Shown here: in pieces, positions 1 to 14,000 of the stretch
Numbering within the stretch: the stretch's first letter is position 1
Layout: each line of letters begins with the position of its first letter
Assembly (NCBI RefSeq): GCF_038396675.1
Contig: NC_088922.1
Span: forward strand, 18,172,501 to 18,236,500
Source: Hydra vulgaris
Taxonomy: Eukaryota > Cnidaria > Hydrozoa > Anthoathecata > Hydridae
DNA length: 64,000 nt
Direction: 5' to 3'
Notes under the pieces: model-generated
Databases searched by the model: none
What the model was told of the DNA's origin: nothing
Seen by the model: the letters and a program-made list of their open reading frames with translations, nothing else
Made by a program: the position numbers and the translations under genes

Positions 1-1431
1 TTTAACTGCTTGAGCACCCAGTTGCATCGCTTCTTGTTCCTTAACTAAAAAAAGCATTTGAGAATTGTGGTATGTTTTTAATATCTGCAGATATTAAATG
101 ATATGATTTTAGAATCTGCAAATATTAAATGATATTTTTTTAACATCTGCCAGTTTTTCATAAAATAAGAATGCGTCCCAAACTCACCCGATTATCATCT
201 TCTTTTTCAGAGATCGTTGAAAAATTTGAGGGGAAAGATGGTTTTCTTGGACTCAAGATTTGTTTTTTTGAATGAAATTATGGAGTGAAATTATGAATAT
301 AAACAATTTTTGAAATGAAATTATGAATATAAGATTGTGAATAATAAAATAAAGCTGTTCAACTATACCTTGTTTTTACTTTAGAAGAAGTGTGTTACTT
401 ATTTTTAAATAAAAAAACAAAAAGATTTTAACTTGTTTCGAAATTGTAATGAATTTTTTATATAGAATTTAATTCTCAAAGGAATTAAATAGAAAAATAA
501 TTAAATGCAATTTCACAATATCAAATTAATTGGAATGAATGTATCGAGAAAGAATGCTTGAAAAGTGTTGGAATGAGAGTAACTTCCGCCGAGAGGGGGT
601 GGCGAAAGAGACAATTGTCCCGGGCGGCAGATATCCAAAGGACGCCAAATGAAAAGAAGGTACCTCAAAAAACAAACAAATCATTCATCTATAATATAGG
701 GCAATTTTGATAAATAAGGGCGCCAATTAGGGCTGCTGTCCCAGGCGGCGTGACGGCGTGTCGGCGGCCCTTAACTTAACTGATTTATGTAACATAACAT
801 TGATAATGTTTTAAAACAAGCCTTTTGTTCGGATAAGTGTTATGTGATTCGAATTTTAACTACATTTGCAATCATTTCTTCCACGCAGAAAAAATAGTAA
901 TTGTGAAAGTTCCATTTAACTTAACCTAAATTTCAATTTCATTTCATGTTATAAAACTTTAAAAATCTTACAAACTATATTATAGAAAAAAAAAATCTTC
1001 TATTTTGTCTAAAATTTTTCTTCTTTTTTGTCTTAAATTTTTCTTTAAATTTTGTCTTAAATTTTTTGCTTAAAATTATGCAAATAATCCGTTTTAAAAT
1101 GCATATAAATTTTGCAAAATGCTAAAATTGTTTTTAAAAGAACGTGAAACTATAGTATATTTCTACTAATTTAAAGTAAAAGTAATATAGACATACATAT
1201 ATGTTAATGCATGCGCATTTTTCTATATTGATATTTAATAAGATATATTGATTTAGTAATAATAACAACGTTTTTTTTATCCAATTTTAATTAAATTTAG
1301 AACAATAAATATTTGATGTCTGTTGTAATAAACTCTAATTGTAATAAGACTCTTTTAGATTCTGTTTTAAATTTCTCTAAGGAGCTGTGCTCTTTATGAT
1401 TATTAAAAATTTTAATAAAATCTTTTATTGA
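1..1431. other. A+T-rich DNA, no gene seen
   Basis: No convincing open frame or RNA gene. A patch at about 590-775 is much more G+C rich than its surroundings and contains gggcggc and ggcggcgtg clusters. It looks like the decayed end of a mobile element, but no partner end was found. Confidence 0.5.
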
Positions 1432-1548
1432 GGGCCGCATGTGCCCCCTTTGTCCGTGTCCGAGGTAAAATGTACCCCAGGTATATTTTACCTAGGGCTT
1501 TTTGGTTCTGAAACTAGCGCTCTAATTACTGCGCTAAAGATGTCCATT
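1432..1548 (-). mobile_element. tRNA-derived SINE relic (first family)
   Basis: Read on the minus strand, the head resembles a tRNA A-box region (tagcgcagtaattagagcgc) followed by an anticodon-arm-like stretch. The body differs from the SINEs at 4, 32.5 and 33 kb, so this is another or older family. It is too diverged to be a working tRNA, and no poly-A tail or target duplication was resolved. Confidence 0.5.
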
Positions 1549-2790
1549 TTATTATATTATCTTCTGGAGTCTTTTTTTTCTGAAGTTTTTTTTTTTTTTT
1601 ACTTTTGCTAGTTACATCAATCTGTAAAAGTTCATTAAAACATTCAATTATACGAGTTGGTGGGCAAAAAATTTAATATAATATTTTAGTTAACTTTATA
1701 TTTAATTAGTTAAAACCATCTTTATTATTATCTGTATAATTACTTAAACCTCTTAACAAACCGCAAACATTCGTTTTCATAAAAATGAACAATGGCACCT
1801 TTTGTACACTAATGAAACCCGGTAGGCGGAAAACGAGAATTAAACGGAAATATCCTAATGTTCTTTATTTAAAATTTATTTAAGACTTCTTGAAAAAATT
1901 CCGTTCAAAATTTTATTTATTTCATTGTTATATAAATAAAAGCCGTTCTGTAAATGTTTTTGAATTGTATTATAATTCAACGGCACGAAGCAAACTCCAC
2001 TCTCTTCACAGCTTAGGAACAAGGAAGCTTTATAAAAAGTTGCAACAGTTAAAGCTTGAAAAAAAAAACAAAAATATATAGCCGTAAAATATTAGCCTCT
2101 TTATCTCAAATATGAGAATAATGAATCAAAAAATTCACATTATTCAAAAATTTAAATCTTTATACAACATAATCTTCTTGTTTAGAAATTAAGTTTACAA
2201 TATTGAAAGGTTTAAATTTTTCATGGTCATAATTTCCGAATAAAAAAAGAAATTATTAAATGAAAATCAAAACCAGTCCTTTACCACGTAAATATTGTTT
2301 ATCAATAATATATTACCAAATTTGGTGAAGATGGACTAACATATTACAACTTATTGTTCCTAGGCAATAATTATTACAACGTTTTTCAAAGCACTTTTAT
2401 TCGTTATAGGTTAGAACGTGCGTAACCTTGGAGTTTGCTCAATGCATAAAGGTCCATTACCAAGTATATTAATGCCACCCATCAGGATATATTATTTTAA
2501 AATTAAAATAACCGATAAAAAACAATCACTAGCAATAATATTACAAAAAAAGTTAATGGCTAAATGATGTATCCAAAATGTAATTAACTAACATCTACAA
2601 CGTTTTGATAAAGTTCTTGTTATACAAGCTGTTAGTTGAAGATCTATTTACACGCTATTGGTAGGTCTCTTAGTAAACGTGTCTGTGCATTTCTTTACTA
2701 TTGTGTTAAACAGTGCATTTGTATATTATTAAAAAGCTTACATTTTGTTGTCATTAGAATACAGATTTCAATCGTAATCTTCATTATTAG
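1549..2790. other. A+T-rich spacer, no gene seen
   Basis: Short open frames here are poly-A/poly-T rich and show no recognisable domain. It includes the 3' flank of the glycine-rich gene on the minus strand. Confidence 0.5.
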
Positions 2791-2794
2791 GTTG

Positions 2795-3268
2795 TTAACG
2801 ACCATAACCACCTCCGTATCCACCACCCCCGTATCCTCCACCTCCACCTCCATAACCCCCGCCTCCACGACCTCCATATCCACCTCTACCGCCACCTCCA
2901 TATCCTCTACCTCCCCCTCTACCCCCATATCCTCCCCCTCTGCCTCCGTATCCGCCTCCGTATCCACCTCCTCCGCCTCCATATGAAGCTACATTGTGGT
3001 GGTTTAGATTTTGTCCACTACTGATTAATGCAACACTACCTTCATCTTTATCTTCGACGGTTTTATCATCTTCACCATCGGCATTATCTTTACCTTCAAT
3101 TACATCTTCACCACCGCTTTGATATTCATCATCAGCATCAGCTCCATAACTGTTTTTACTATTTTTGTCAATACTTTGTTTTTTATTTCCACTAGCATTC
3201 CATTCTGAAGGCAAACAATGTATTAAAATTAAAGCACCAGCAAAAATAAAAATATGTTGTATGTTCAT
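2795..3268 (-). CDS. Secreted glycine-rich protein with acidic linker
   Basis: Intact single-exon frame of 157 aa. Residues 1 to about 19 form a hydrophobic signal peptide (IFIFAGALILIHC), so the product is probably secreted. The mature start reads CLPSEW. A charged, mostly acidic linker with many D, E and K residues follows (about 25-90), then a 60-residue tail of GGGY/GGRGG repeats rich in Gly, Tyr and Arg. The protein therefore has an acidic half and a basic half. The CLP-x-EW start is shared with the glycine-rich gene at 7261, and the two genes are head to head, about 4 kb apart. Such low-complexity secreted proteins are known in cuticles, glues and capsule walls, but the role here is not determinable from sequence. 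Antisense frames over the tail are codon-repeat artefacts. Confidence 0.75.
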   Translation of the reverse strand: MNIQHIFIFAGALILIHCLPSEWNASGNKKQSIDKNSKNSYGADADDEYQSGGEDVIEGKDNADGEDDKTVEDKDEGSVALISSGQNLNHHNVASYGGGGGGYGGGYGGRGGGYGGRGGGRGYGGGGRGGYGGRGGGGYGGGGGGYGGGGYGGGYGR

Positions 3269-3298
3269 TTAAAGATTTTACTTTGTATTTAAAAATAC

Positions 3299-3975
3299 GT
3301 ATTTAACCATGGGCATACTTTTACTAGCTTATACTATTTTATTATATATATATATAACAAGTAATAGTAGTTGTTCTGAATAAGTAATGGTTGTTCAATG
3401 GTTTTTAGCTAAACATTAAACAAGTGATCTGATAGGTCAAATCATGTTGTGCATAAACATGAACATTTTCGTAGTAACTAAAACGCTAACTGACACAAAA
3501 ATGAGAAGTTTATTACTTGGTTGATTTTTGATTTGTTTTTATTATTAATAATAATGCTTACTATTAATGTGTGCATGTGCACACATTAATAGCACTCACG
3601 CGCACGCACACTTTTTAAACTTTTTTAACCGATCACTAATTATTTGACAACTATAAAACAACAAAATATCCAATATTAATTAAAATAAAATCGGTTCAAA
3701 CTTCTGAAATGTGTTTTATAACCAATCAATTATAAATAAGTTTAGACCAAATGCATCAGTTGTTTCAAAAACAAAATCGAAACACATTCTTCGTTATTTT
3801 TAGCACTATCTTTATACATACGATTCTATAAGTAAAAGCTTTCAAACCACCAAACTTGAGATGGTGGTACTTATAGTGGTGTATACTTTTTTACTCAATC
3901 TATTTTCAATAAAAAAAAGTTCTCAGCATCCAAAAATGAGCCTTTTTTTTTTTTTTGTGTGTGTGATTTCTATCA
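3299..3975. other. 5' flank of the minus-strand glycine-rich gene
   Basis: No coding signal. It probably contains the promoter of the gene ending at 3268. A hairpin with 15-bp arms (ctattaatgtgtgca, repeated inverted) lies at 3560-3591, followed by CA/CG-alternating sequence. Confidence 0.4.
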
Positions 3976-4162
3976 CACACTCATCAGATGCCTCAAGAAG
4001 ACCTAACGTTCTTGTCATAGAGCACCGCAGAAGAGCATTTAACCAGGAAGTTCACGCCTCCTTCCTTACCGATGGCGTAATATATGCCCAGAGCTCGCAT
4101 GGAACACTGGATTTCTTGCTTCCAAAGCAAACGCTCTAACCACCGCGCCGCGGCTGCTCTAA
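3976..4162 (-). mobile_element. tRNA-derived SINE (second family)
   Basis: On the minus strand the element starts with a tRNA-like head (gcggcgcggtggttagagcg), has a conserved middle (ggtaaggaaggaggcgtgaa) and ends with the same tail as the copies at 32461, 33133 and 33449/41546 (gctctatgacaagaacgtt, then cttcttgaggc). An open frame running across it on the plus strand is an artefact. Confidence 0.8.
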
Positions 4163-4449
4163 TAATTAAACATCAAGTATACCAATCACCATGCGGAAAT
4201 AAAAAATTATTTTAAACAAATTTAAAATGTTACTTACTTAAAGTAAAACAAAAAAAATCAAATTTACCTCACGGGAGAGACTTTAACTTTAACTTTTTTT
4301 AAATTACAAAACAGATAACAATGTAAGACGTTTCCAAAACACTCACTTTCAATGCAACATGAGCGACATAAACAACTATCTTTGTAATAACTATGGATTT
4401 AGAAAAGGTCACCCGTAAGTAATTAAATTAGTTAAAGATATTTGAAATA

Positions 4450-5140
4450 AGGGTGCAGCAATGCTTACTTTTCGCCAATGCTGATGCCGATTGGTATAGG
4501 TCAATATCAATGCATCGGCATCGGCTCTAAATTCGAATTTGTACTCTTTTCTTTTTTACTAATAGGTAAATTAGAATTTTTTTTTTATGTAATGTTTACA
4601 GTCAATTTTAATTCTTGCTTATTTGCTAAAGTTTGCTTAATTTAAATGTTTGCTTATAATCAACTAAAAGCCTTATAGACTGTTTTGATATACATGAAAA
4701 TAAACGTTCGAAACAATTTGTAAATCTTGAAAAATAAAAATATTAAGAAGAGGAACATCTGGCAGAAATTTTTTTTTTACATTTACATTTTTTGATTTTA
4801 AACTAATCTATTATTGTATAATTTGGATCTATAAGTCACATAATTGCTTGCCTAATTTATAAAAAGACACTAAATGCAGGAAGCTCCTGATAAAAAGCAA
4901 TTCAAAAACTAAAAGTTTATTGGTCGCAGATGTGTCTATATAATAACTTGGCTTATACATACATATTGGGCTTTTACATACATTTTCGTTTATGGAATAA
5001 TTCTTTTTTTGCATTTAATAATGAAACAAAAAAAAAATCCAATCACCATTGGCCAGTGGTTACCAAGACGGATTTCGATACCAATGCATAAGCTAAATGG
5101 TTGCTTCATAGGCAGCTCGATGCCGATGCAGCAACCTAGT
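4450..5140. mobile_element. Possible decayed MITE
   Basis: The ends are imperfect inverted copies. The left end reads gggtgcagcaatgc with catcggcatcgg further in. The reverse complement of the right end reads ggttgctgcatcggcatcg. No transposase and no clear target duplication. Confidence 0.4.
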
Positions 5141-7260
<2,120 letters not shown>

Positions 7261-7635
7261 ATGAATTTAAAAGTTATTTGTTTTGCTGCTGGCTTTGTAG
7301 CCTTAGCTAGTTGTTTACCAGAATGGGGAGGAGGTGGCTGGGGAGGTGGTGGTGATAGTGGTAGAAATCATTGGGGAGGTAATCGTTTTGAAGGCGGTGG
7401 TCATGGTGAACACGAAGGACCACAAGGACATCACGGTGGAGGCGGATATGGAGGTGGTGGATTTGGAGGAGGCGGATATGGTGGAGGCGGATATGGTGGA
7501 GGCGGATATGGTGGTGGACATCACGGTGGTGGCGGTGGTGGTGGTTACGATGACGGAGAACATGATCATCACCATGGACATGGTGGCCACGGTGGAGAAG
7601 GTGGAGATCATGGATACGGTGGAGGCGATTATTAA
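7261..7635 (+). CDS. Secreted glycine/histidine-rich protein
   Basis: Intact 124-aa single-exon frame. The N-terminus (VICFAAGFVALASC) is a signal peptide, followed by CLPEW and then WGGGG, GGGGYGGGGFGGGGY repeats and a His/Asp-rich C-terminus (HDHHHGHGGHGG) ending GGDY. Secretion is the safe inference. The His/Asp tail could bind metal, but that is speculative. CLPEW matches CLPSEW of the minus-strand gene at 2795-3268, which suggests the two are diverged paralogues in divergent orientation. The ATG at 7261 is the first Met before the signal peptide. The TATA-like ttatataaat lies only about 4-13 bp upstream, too close to act as a normal TATA box. A polyadenylation signal follows about 230 bp after the stop. 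The overlapping long frames in other phases are shadows of GGN codons. Confidence 0.8.
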   Translation: MNLKVICFAAGFVALASCLPEWGGGGWGGGGDSGRNHWGGNRFEGGGHGEHEGPQGHHGGGGYGGGGFGGGGYGGGGYGGGGYGGGHHGGGGGGGYDDGEHDHHHGHGGHGGEGGDHGYGGGDY

Positions 7636-7862
7636 TAGAAGATCACTTAAAGAAAACAAAAAACGAAAAAAGAGTACCATCCAAAGAATGCATTTGTTAA
7701 AAAGCAACATAGCGTGTATTCCAACAACAAACAAAGATCGAAAACATTCAAAGAACTAGTTTATATAATTTAATTGTGTACAAATAGCTGTTATTTTTTT
7801 GGTAAAGAAAATTGAAAGAAAAAGCTTTTTGTTGTATTAAAACGGTAATTTTAATGCAAGTA

Positions 7863-7868
7863 AATAAA
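7863..7868 (+). other. Polyadenylation signal AATAAA
   Basis: First canonical AATAAA downstream of the glycine/histidine-rich gene, about 230 bp after its stop. Confidence 0.5.
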
Positions 7869-7889
7869 ATTTTAAAAATAGTATAATTA

Positions 7890-8064
7890 CAGGGACTGGA
7901 TCCATTTTACTTTCTAATCCCAAAGTCAAATTTAAATCTGTTTATTTTTTGATAAAACCTCCAGCTTTAACCCGTTTAATATATTCGAAAATAAAAAAAA
8001 AGCAGATTCTGTTTACTTTTCATTTAGTTTATTTTGAGTGCTTATATTTGGATCCAATCCCCTG
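7890..8064. mobile_element. Short inverted-repeat element (MITE candidate)
   Basis: Left end cagggactggatcc; the reverse complement of the right end is caggggattggatcc. The start CAGGG fits hAT-type termini, but the 8-bp flanks do not match, so the class is uncertain. It begins just after the 3' end of the glycine/histidine-rich gene. Confidence 0.55.
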
Positions 8065-8475
8065 CAAAAGTAATATTCATTATGATTGCAGTATTATTGA
8101 TTATTTAACACAAATTTAAATGTTTTAATAGGCAGGTGTTCAGATAAGTTGAAGTCAGGTTATTAAAAAAATATTTTTCTATTTTTAATTAAATTTTGTT
8201 TAATTATGTTACATTTTTATTTAATACTATCTACATATAACATATGATAATTTTTCATTAACTTTTACTATTTATTACGTAAAAAATACAACAAAGTAAA
8301 AATAATATATGAAAAATAATATATGAAAAATAATTAGAGTAAGAATCTCACAAGTTAAACTTGAGATAAACACTGAACGAATATATGGCCCGGAAAAAAC
8401 ATATTTTGAAAGATCAAAACAAGTTCAGGACATTCAAAATGTTGACTAAAAGCCTGATATTAAACATTTATACAA

Positions 8476-8478
<3 letters not shown>

Positions 8479-8519
<41 letters not shown>

Positions 8520-8520
8520 T
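8479..8520. repeat. (TA)n microsatellite
   Basis: Short TA array, about 20 units. Confidence 0.9.
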
Positions 8521-8664
8521 ATGTATAGATCAAATTTTTTGAAATTAAAAGAAAGTTTAGTTTTTCTAATTTCAAAAAAAAACTTTCTAAACATGATTTT
8601 TAAAGTTTTTTGCACCACAAGAAATCACGTGGTACTTTTTACGGTAAACTACTTAAAAGCACTG

Positions 8665-8865
8665 AAGCATGGAATAATCTTTATTTTTCAAAGTTTAATG
8701 TAATTAATACTAGTATAATTGCACACGTGCAGTTATACTAGTATTAATTTTTCATTCTAAACTAAACTAAACAATCTAAATTAGCATTAATTTTTCTATC
8801 CCAAATTTCAAAGTTTAATGTAATAACATTAAACTTTGAAGTTTGGAATAAAGATTATGCATTCT
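8665..8865. repeat. Nested palindromes
   Basis: A near-perfect palindrome taatactagtataattgcac / gtgcagttatactagtatta lies at about 8705-8746. It is flanked by inverted copies of caaagtttaatgtaa (about 8688 and 8809, the latter forming a second hairpin) and of ggaataa-agatta. It looks like a small foldback element. Confidence 0.6.
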
Positions 8866-8904
8866 AAAATCCTTAAATTCTAAAATCCTTAAATTCTTAA
8901 AATG

Positions 8905-9395
8905 TGTTCTAACATCCAGTGCAATGTCTATCCACTTTCTCTATGTTATCTTTCTTGACTCGACTACTTCTGACTTTTAATTTTATTTACTTCTATTCTT
9001 TCTTAAACTCACTTACTCTTGGTCCGTCAAAGCGGGTTATGATGCTCTTTAGTTAGATGAACTTGTCTTCGCGTACCTTGGTATGTGGCCTCTATATGGC
9101 AATTAGCCGAAGGAAGATAAAACACAATACTTCAAAAATGAATGCAATAACATTAGTCTAATTTCACATTTATAACATCTAGTGCAATGTCTGTCCGCTA
9201 TTCTCTAGACTATTTTTCTAACTCAACTTTTTCTGACTATTACTTTTATTTACTTTTATTATTCATTAAACTTTCTTACTCTTGGTGCGTCGAAACGGAT
9301 TATGATGTTCTTAAGTAAGCTGAACTCATCTTTACGGACCTTGTTATGTGGTCTCTAAATGATAATAAGCTGGAGAAGGATAAACCGCAATAAGG
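8905..9395. repeat. Direct duplication of about 220 bp
   Basis: 8905-9126 and 9171-9392 are diverged direct copies. Shared landmarks include agtgcaatgtct, cttactcttggt-cgtc, ttatgatg and atgtgg-ctct. No coding potential is evident. Origin unknown. Confidence 0.65.
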
Positions 9396-10200
9396 ATCGT
9401 CCATAAATGACACAATGGTAAATTTGTTAAAAAACAGAACTAGGAGTTCTTAAGCTCTTTTACGCATAATCAATAAAACTAAAAGTTTTGTCTAAAAATC
9501 GTTTCGAAGTTTACTTGACGTTTATGTGTTTATTGGATAACTATTTTTGAAGTATCGACTTCAGGTTTTCATATATCTTTAAAAAAAAATACATCTAATT
9601 ATGGTTACTAACTAAGACGTTTATCAACTGTACTAAAAGCAACAATTTTATGTGTAATAATACTACATTTATGCTTTATAATATTACTGGTATTTTGCCA
9701 TAATATAATGTAATGCAACTTTATGTGTTATATTAAATACTATGTTTTAGGCGCAATATAAAATACTAATAATAGATTCTTAATGATATTACTAATATAA
9801 AAAGGGAGCATTTAAATAAAAGTGCTTTTTCTGACAATTTTTAGTATTTTTTTTAGTATCTTTTAGTAATTTAGTAATAACTATGAAGGAAAAAAATCCA
9901 ATCTTGAATATTAGTTAGAGAGCTCTTCTTATTTAGAGTTAAAAATAATATGGTCATAGTTATATAAAAATATTATAATGACCCTATTATTATAATGCGA
10001 ATAGGTATGTGCGTTTCCGGCGATTTTAAATTAAAAGTCTGTGACTCTTTTTTCAAAGCGTGTTTAACGTCTGTGTTGTAAAGATGAATTTGTAGTGTAT
10101 TTATTTATAATTTTATTTAAACTTTGACTTTTTATTTATAACTTTATATTAACTTTGATTTTTTTTTAAAGTAGAATTGTTTAAATTTATTGTGCTTAGT
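9396..10200. other. A+T-rich spacer, nothing recognised
   Basis: No coding frame, RNA gene or repeat recognised. Confidence 0.5.
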
Positions 10201-10216
10201 TTTTTTTTTTTTTTTT

Positions 10217-10467
10217 GTCGTTATTAACGTTTCTATTTACTTTATCGTTATTACCGTTTCTATTTACTTTATCGTTATTAACGTTTCTATTTACTTTATC
10301 GTTATTACCGTTTCTATTTACTTTATCGTTATTAACGTTTCTATTTACTTTATCGTTATTACCGTTTCTATTTACTTTATCGTTATTAACGTTTCTATTT
10401 ACTTTATCGTTATTACCGTTTCTATTTACTTTATCGTTATTAACGTTTCTATTTACTTTATCGTTAT
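10217..10467. repeat. 27-bp minisatellite with strict dimer alternation
   Basis: About nine copies of a 27-bp unit cgttattaacgtttctattt plus actttat. Units alternate at one site between ttaacg and ttaccg, so the true period is 54 bp. Frames through it give (NDKVNRNVN)n or similar on the minus strand and FLFTLSLL repeats on the plus strand. I treat both as read-through of the repeat. Confidence 0.9.
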
Positions 10468-10705
10468 TAAAAACTGCGATCATGTTCTGTAAGTGCATCA
10501 GTATCGAAATTATGTTAAAATAATTTTCTAACGTATTAATTAAATTTTCTACGTCCATTTTTATGTACTTGCCAAATTTCATAGAAAAACAACGATGCTC
10601 TAAGGTACCTAAATTTCATCTTGTCATTTTATTTATTATCTATCAAGTTATTATATATTATCTTAAAATAATAATAGGTTGTATTTAATTGAGACAATAA
10701 AATAG

Positions 10706-11469
<764 letters not shown>

Positions 11470-13345
11470 CATATCTACCTGCATTCAAAAATAACCGACT
11501 CGCTTGCTTTTGTTTGCTATAAATTTTTTTAAAGAAGATGAATAATTACTTGCCCACGCTATATTGCAATAACTAATGTGGGTATGAATAAATGAAAAAT
11601 ATAAGCTTTTTAAGCACACTATATTCAAAAGGTGGTACGTTTTGAAAAGGATCCCAAGAGCTTTTGAAATGTTGTTTTCCACTAATCGGATATGGTTTTT
11701 CCAATTTAAATGATCGTCAAATATTATACCTTGGATTTTCATTGAATGAACTCTTTTTACTTTAGTGTTGTTTGTAAGTAAATCAGGAAGTTTCAGGGGT
11801 ATGTTATCAGTTTTCGAAGGTTTTATGAGCTGAATGTATTTAGCTTTATCAATGTTTACGGACAGTTTATTGGCTTTAAACCAGCCATTGAGAATTATTA
11901 GCTCTGTGTTTACAGTAGAAAAAACAAATTTTAAGTTAGACAGTTTTTTTGTTTTTTGTAATATGCCCCTGAAAAATAAAATTAGTACCATCAGCAAAAA
12001 GAAAAAAGTTAAGGAATTTAGAGGATAAGTGAGTGTCATTAATATATAAGAGAAACAGCAGAGGAAGAAGTATTGAACCCTGAGGGACACCACAATTAAT
12101 ATCTTCTATTTGCGCACAAGTTAAATTATACGTCACACGTTGCTTACAATTTTGTAGATAAGACTGTAGCCATTTTATATTAGAATTTCGAATTCCATAA
12201 TTTTTTAATTTATAGAGGAGGATTTTGTGATCGACAGTGTCTAATGCCTTCGATAAATCAACAAAAACTTTCAAAATATTGCTAGCCAAATCCATCACTG
12301 CAAGCTCAGTGCAATGATTCTCCAAAACCCAAACTGTTTATAATATAAAATATAGTTTTTACCAATGAAGTTATATATTCTATTATACGTAATACGTTTG
12401 AGAACCTTTGAAAAATAGGAAAGAATTGAGATGGGTCTGCTGTTTGATTCTAAAGAATCGTCGCTGTTTTTATAAATTGGAATTATTTTAGCAAGTTTTA
12501 ATGGATCAGGAAAGTCCCCGTTTTCTAATGAAAGTTTAAAAATAATGAAAAGAGGCAATTCAACAATATTAAAAACACTTTTAAAAACATTGGCATTAAT
12601 TTCATCAAGACCTGGACTTTTATTTGTCAGGAGTCAAAAACTGAACAAAGTTCTAAAATGGAAAGTTCCGAATTGTCCATAATAAAATCTGACTTTTTCA
12701 AAAAAGACTGGAATGTTTTGCTATTTGGAAAGATTTCTTTGGCTAAATTTTCCCAACATTTATAAAAGAATTATTTAGTCTCTCAGCAATTTTTTTTATT
12801 AAAAATTTCATCTTTAGTTCAGTCAATTTGGGATGTTGCAAGATGTAATTTTTATTTTCCCTGTTATTTCTTTTATTATAGTGCAAGTTTATTTAGCGTT
12901 TCCAAATGATCTCTGAAGAAGAACAAAATAGAAATTTTTTTTAGATTGCTTTTTATTTTTTCGAAATAATTTTTGTATTTTTTAGATTTGTTTTCATAGT
13001 TTTTGTTTTTTAAAAATTTTTCGTATAGCTTTTTTTGATGATTTTAAAAGACCTTTAGTCATCCATGGGCTATGCACACTTTTGGATTTTATAATTTTCT
13101 GAATTTAAGGAAAAACTTTATCATATTGCCTTGTAACGACGCGGATAAAGAAATCGTATGCGCTACGTGTGTCATTGCAATCATTCAATAATTCCCAATT
13201 GATTTCATGCAAAATCTGTCTAAAGATCGCAATCGAGTCTTTGTTTACATGTCTTATGTATACTGTTGTGGGTTTTTTATTTGTTGTTAAAAGAACAGAA
13301 AAATGGTCGCTGATATCCGTTTTTATTATACCACTGTTTCTATAA
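11470..13345 (-). mobile_element. CR1-like LINE, 5'-truncated and mutated
   Basis: Minus-strand relic of a non-LTR retrotransposon ORF2. In coding order: end of an AP-endonuclease-like domain (ISDHFSV at about 13305-13290); a linker; RT entry region with PIYKN and RPISILSYFSKV (12558-12295); motif A VFVDLSKALDTVDHK; motif B CGVPQGSI; motif C reads FADG where catalytic FADD is expected; then WFKANKLSVNIDKAK and the thumb region with HISYCNIAWAS (to 11485). Frames overlap or shift at several points (about 12300 and 12000), and the missing catalytic Asp in motif C makes it inactive. CR1 elements are known to be abundant in Hydra. Class assignment is by motif style only. Confidence 0.85.
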
Positions 13346-13992
13346 GACAGATTATACTGAATTTAAAATTTATATTTTTTAGCATTAATTTTAGATTTTT
13401 AAAGTTACTCGCCATTTTTGCTTATAAATATTGATATTCTGTCATAACAATATAGACCATAACCTCTATTAAAATGCTGCAAAAGTTGAAACAAAAGAAA
13501 ACTAAATAACATACTTTAGAAAAATTCTTACTAAATCACATACTCGAGAGTGGTAAGGATATGGCTGCTTATGCTTTCCACATATGGTCTCAATGAAACT
13601 TACAAGTACGAGCATAAAATGGCGTTCGTTCTAAATTAGTCTGGTTTTATTGCTATAAGTGTTATAGCCTCAAGTAATCTGTACCACAATAATTAAACGG
13701 TGAAATAAATAAACAAAAAAAAAACAAAAAAATAATAATAATACTTATAATTAACTACATTATTTTAATATAACTATTTAATTTGTATTATATAGTTATA
13801 AATTATATTAATATAATTTATATTTATAATATAAATATAACAATAAAATTAATTATAACAACATAAATTATAATAATATTTATGAATAATATATTAAGAT
13901 AATAAAATTAATTAAAAGTAACACATATTTTAATTGCAATAAAAATAAATTACATTTTTTTTTTGGATTATTATTCGCCATTTAAATAAATA
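13346..13992. other. A+T-rich spacer
   Basis: Very low-complexity A/T sequence between the LINE and the hAT element, with no gene seen. The 8-bp target duplication of the hAT element sits at 13993-14000. Confidence 0.5.
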
Positions 13993-14000
13993 CTACAATT

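Noticed and set aside
2636-2986. Ser/Thr-rich and Val/Glu-rich frames opposite the glycine-rich genes
   Set aside because: Reverse and shifted readings of GGN codon repeats. The sense frames have signal peptides and a shared motif, the shadows do not.
3861-4139. 92-aa protein starting MVVLIVVYTF
   Set aside because: Its second half is antisense SINE sequence and the first half is poly-T-rich spacer.
10190-10582. Repeat protein (NDKVNRN)n with Lys-rich end
   Set aside because: It is read-through of the 27-bp minisatellite; the Lys run is poly-T on the other strand. No sign of a gene around it.
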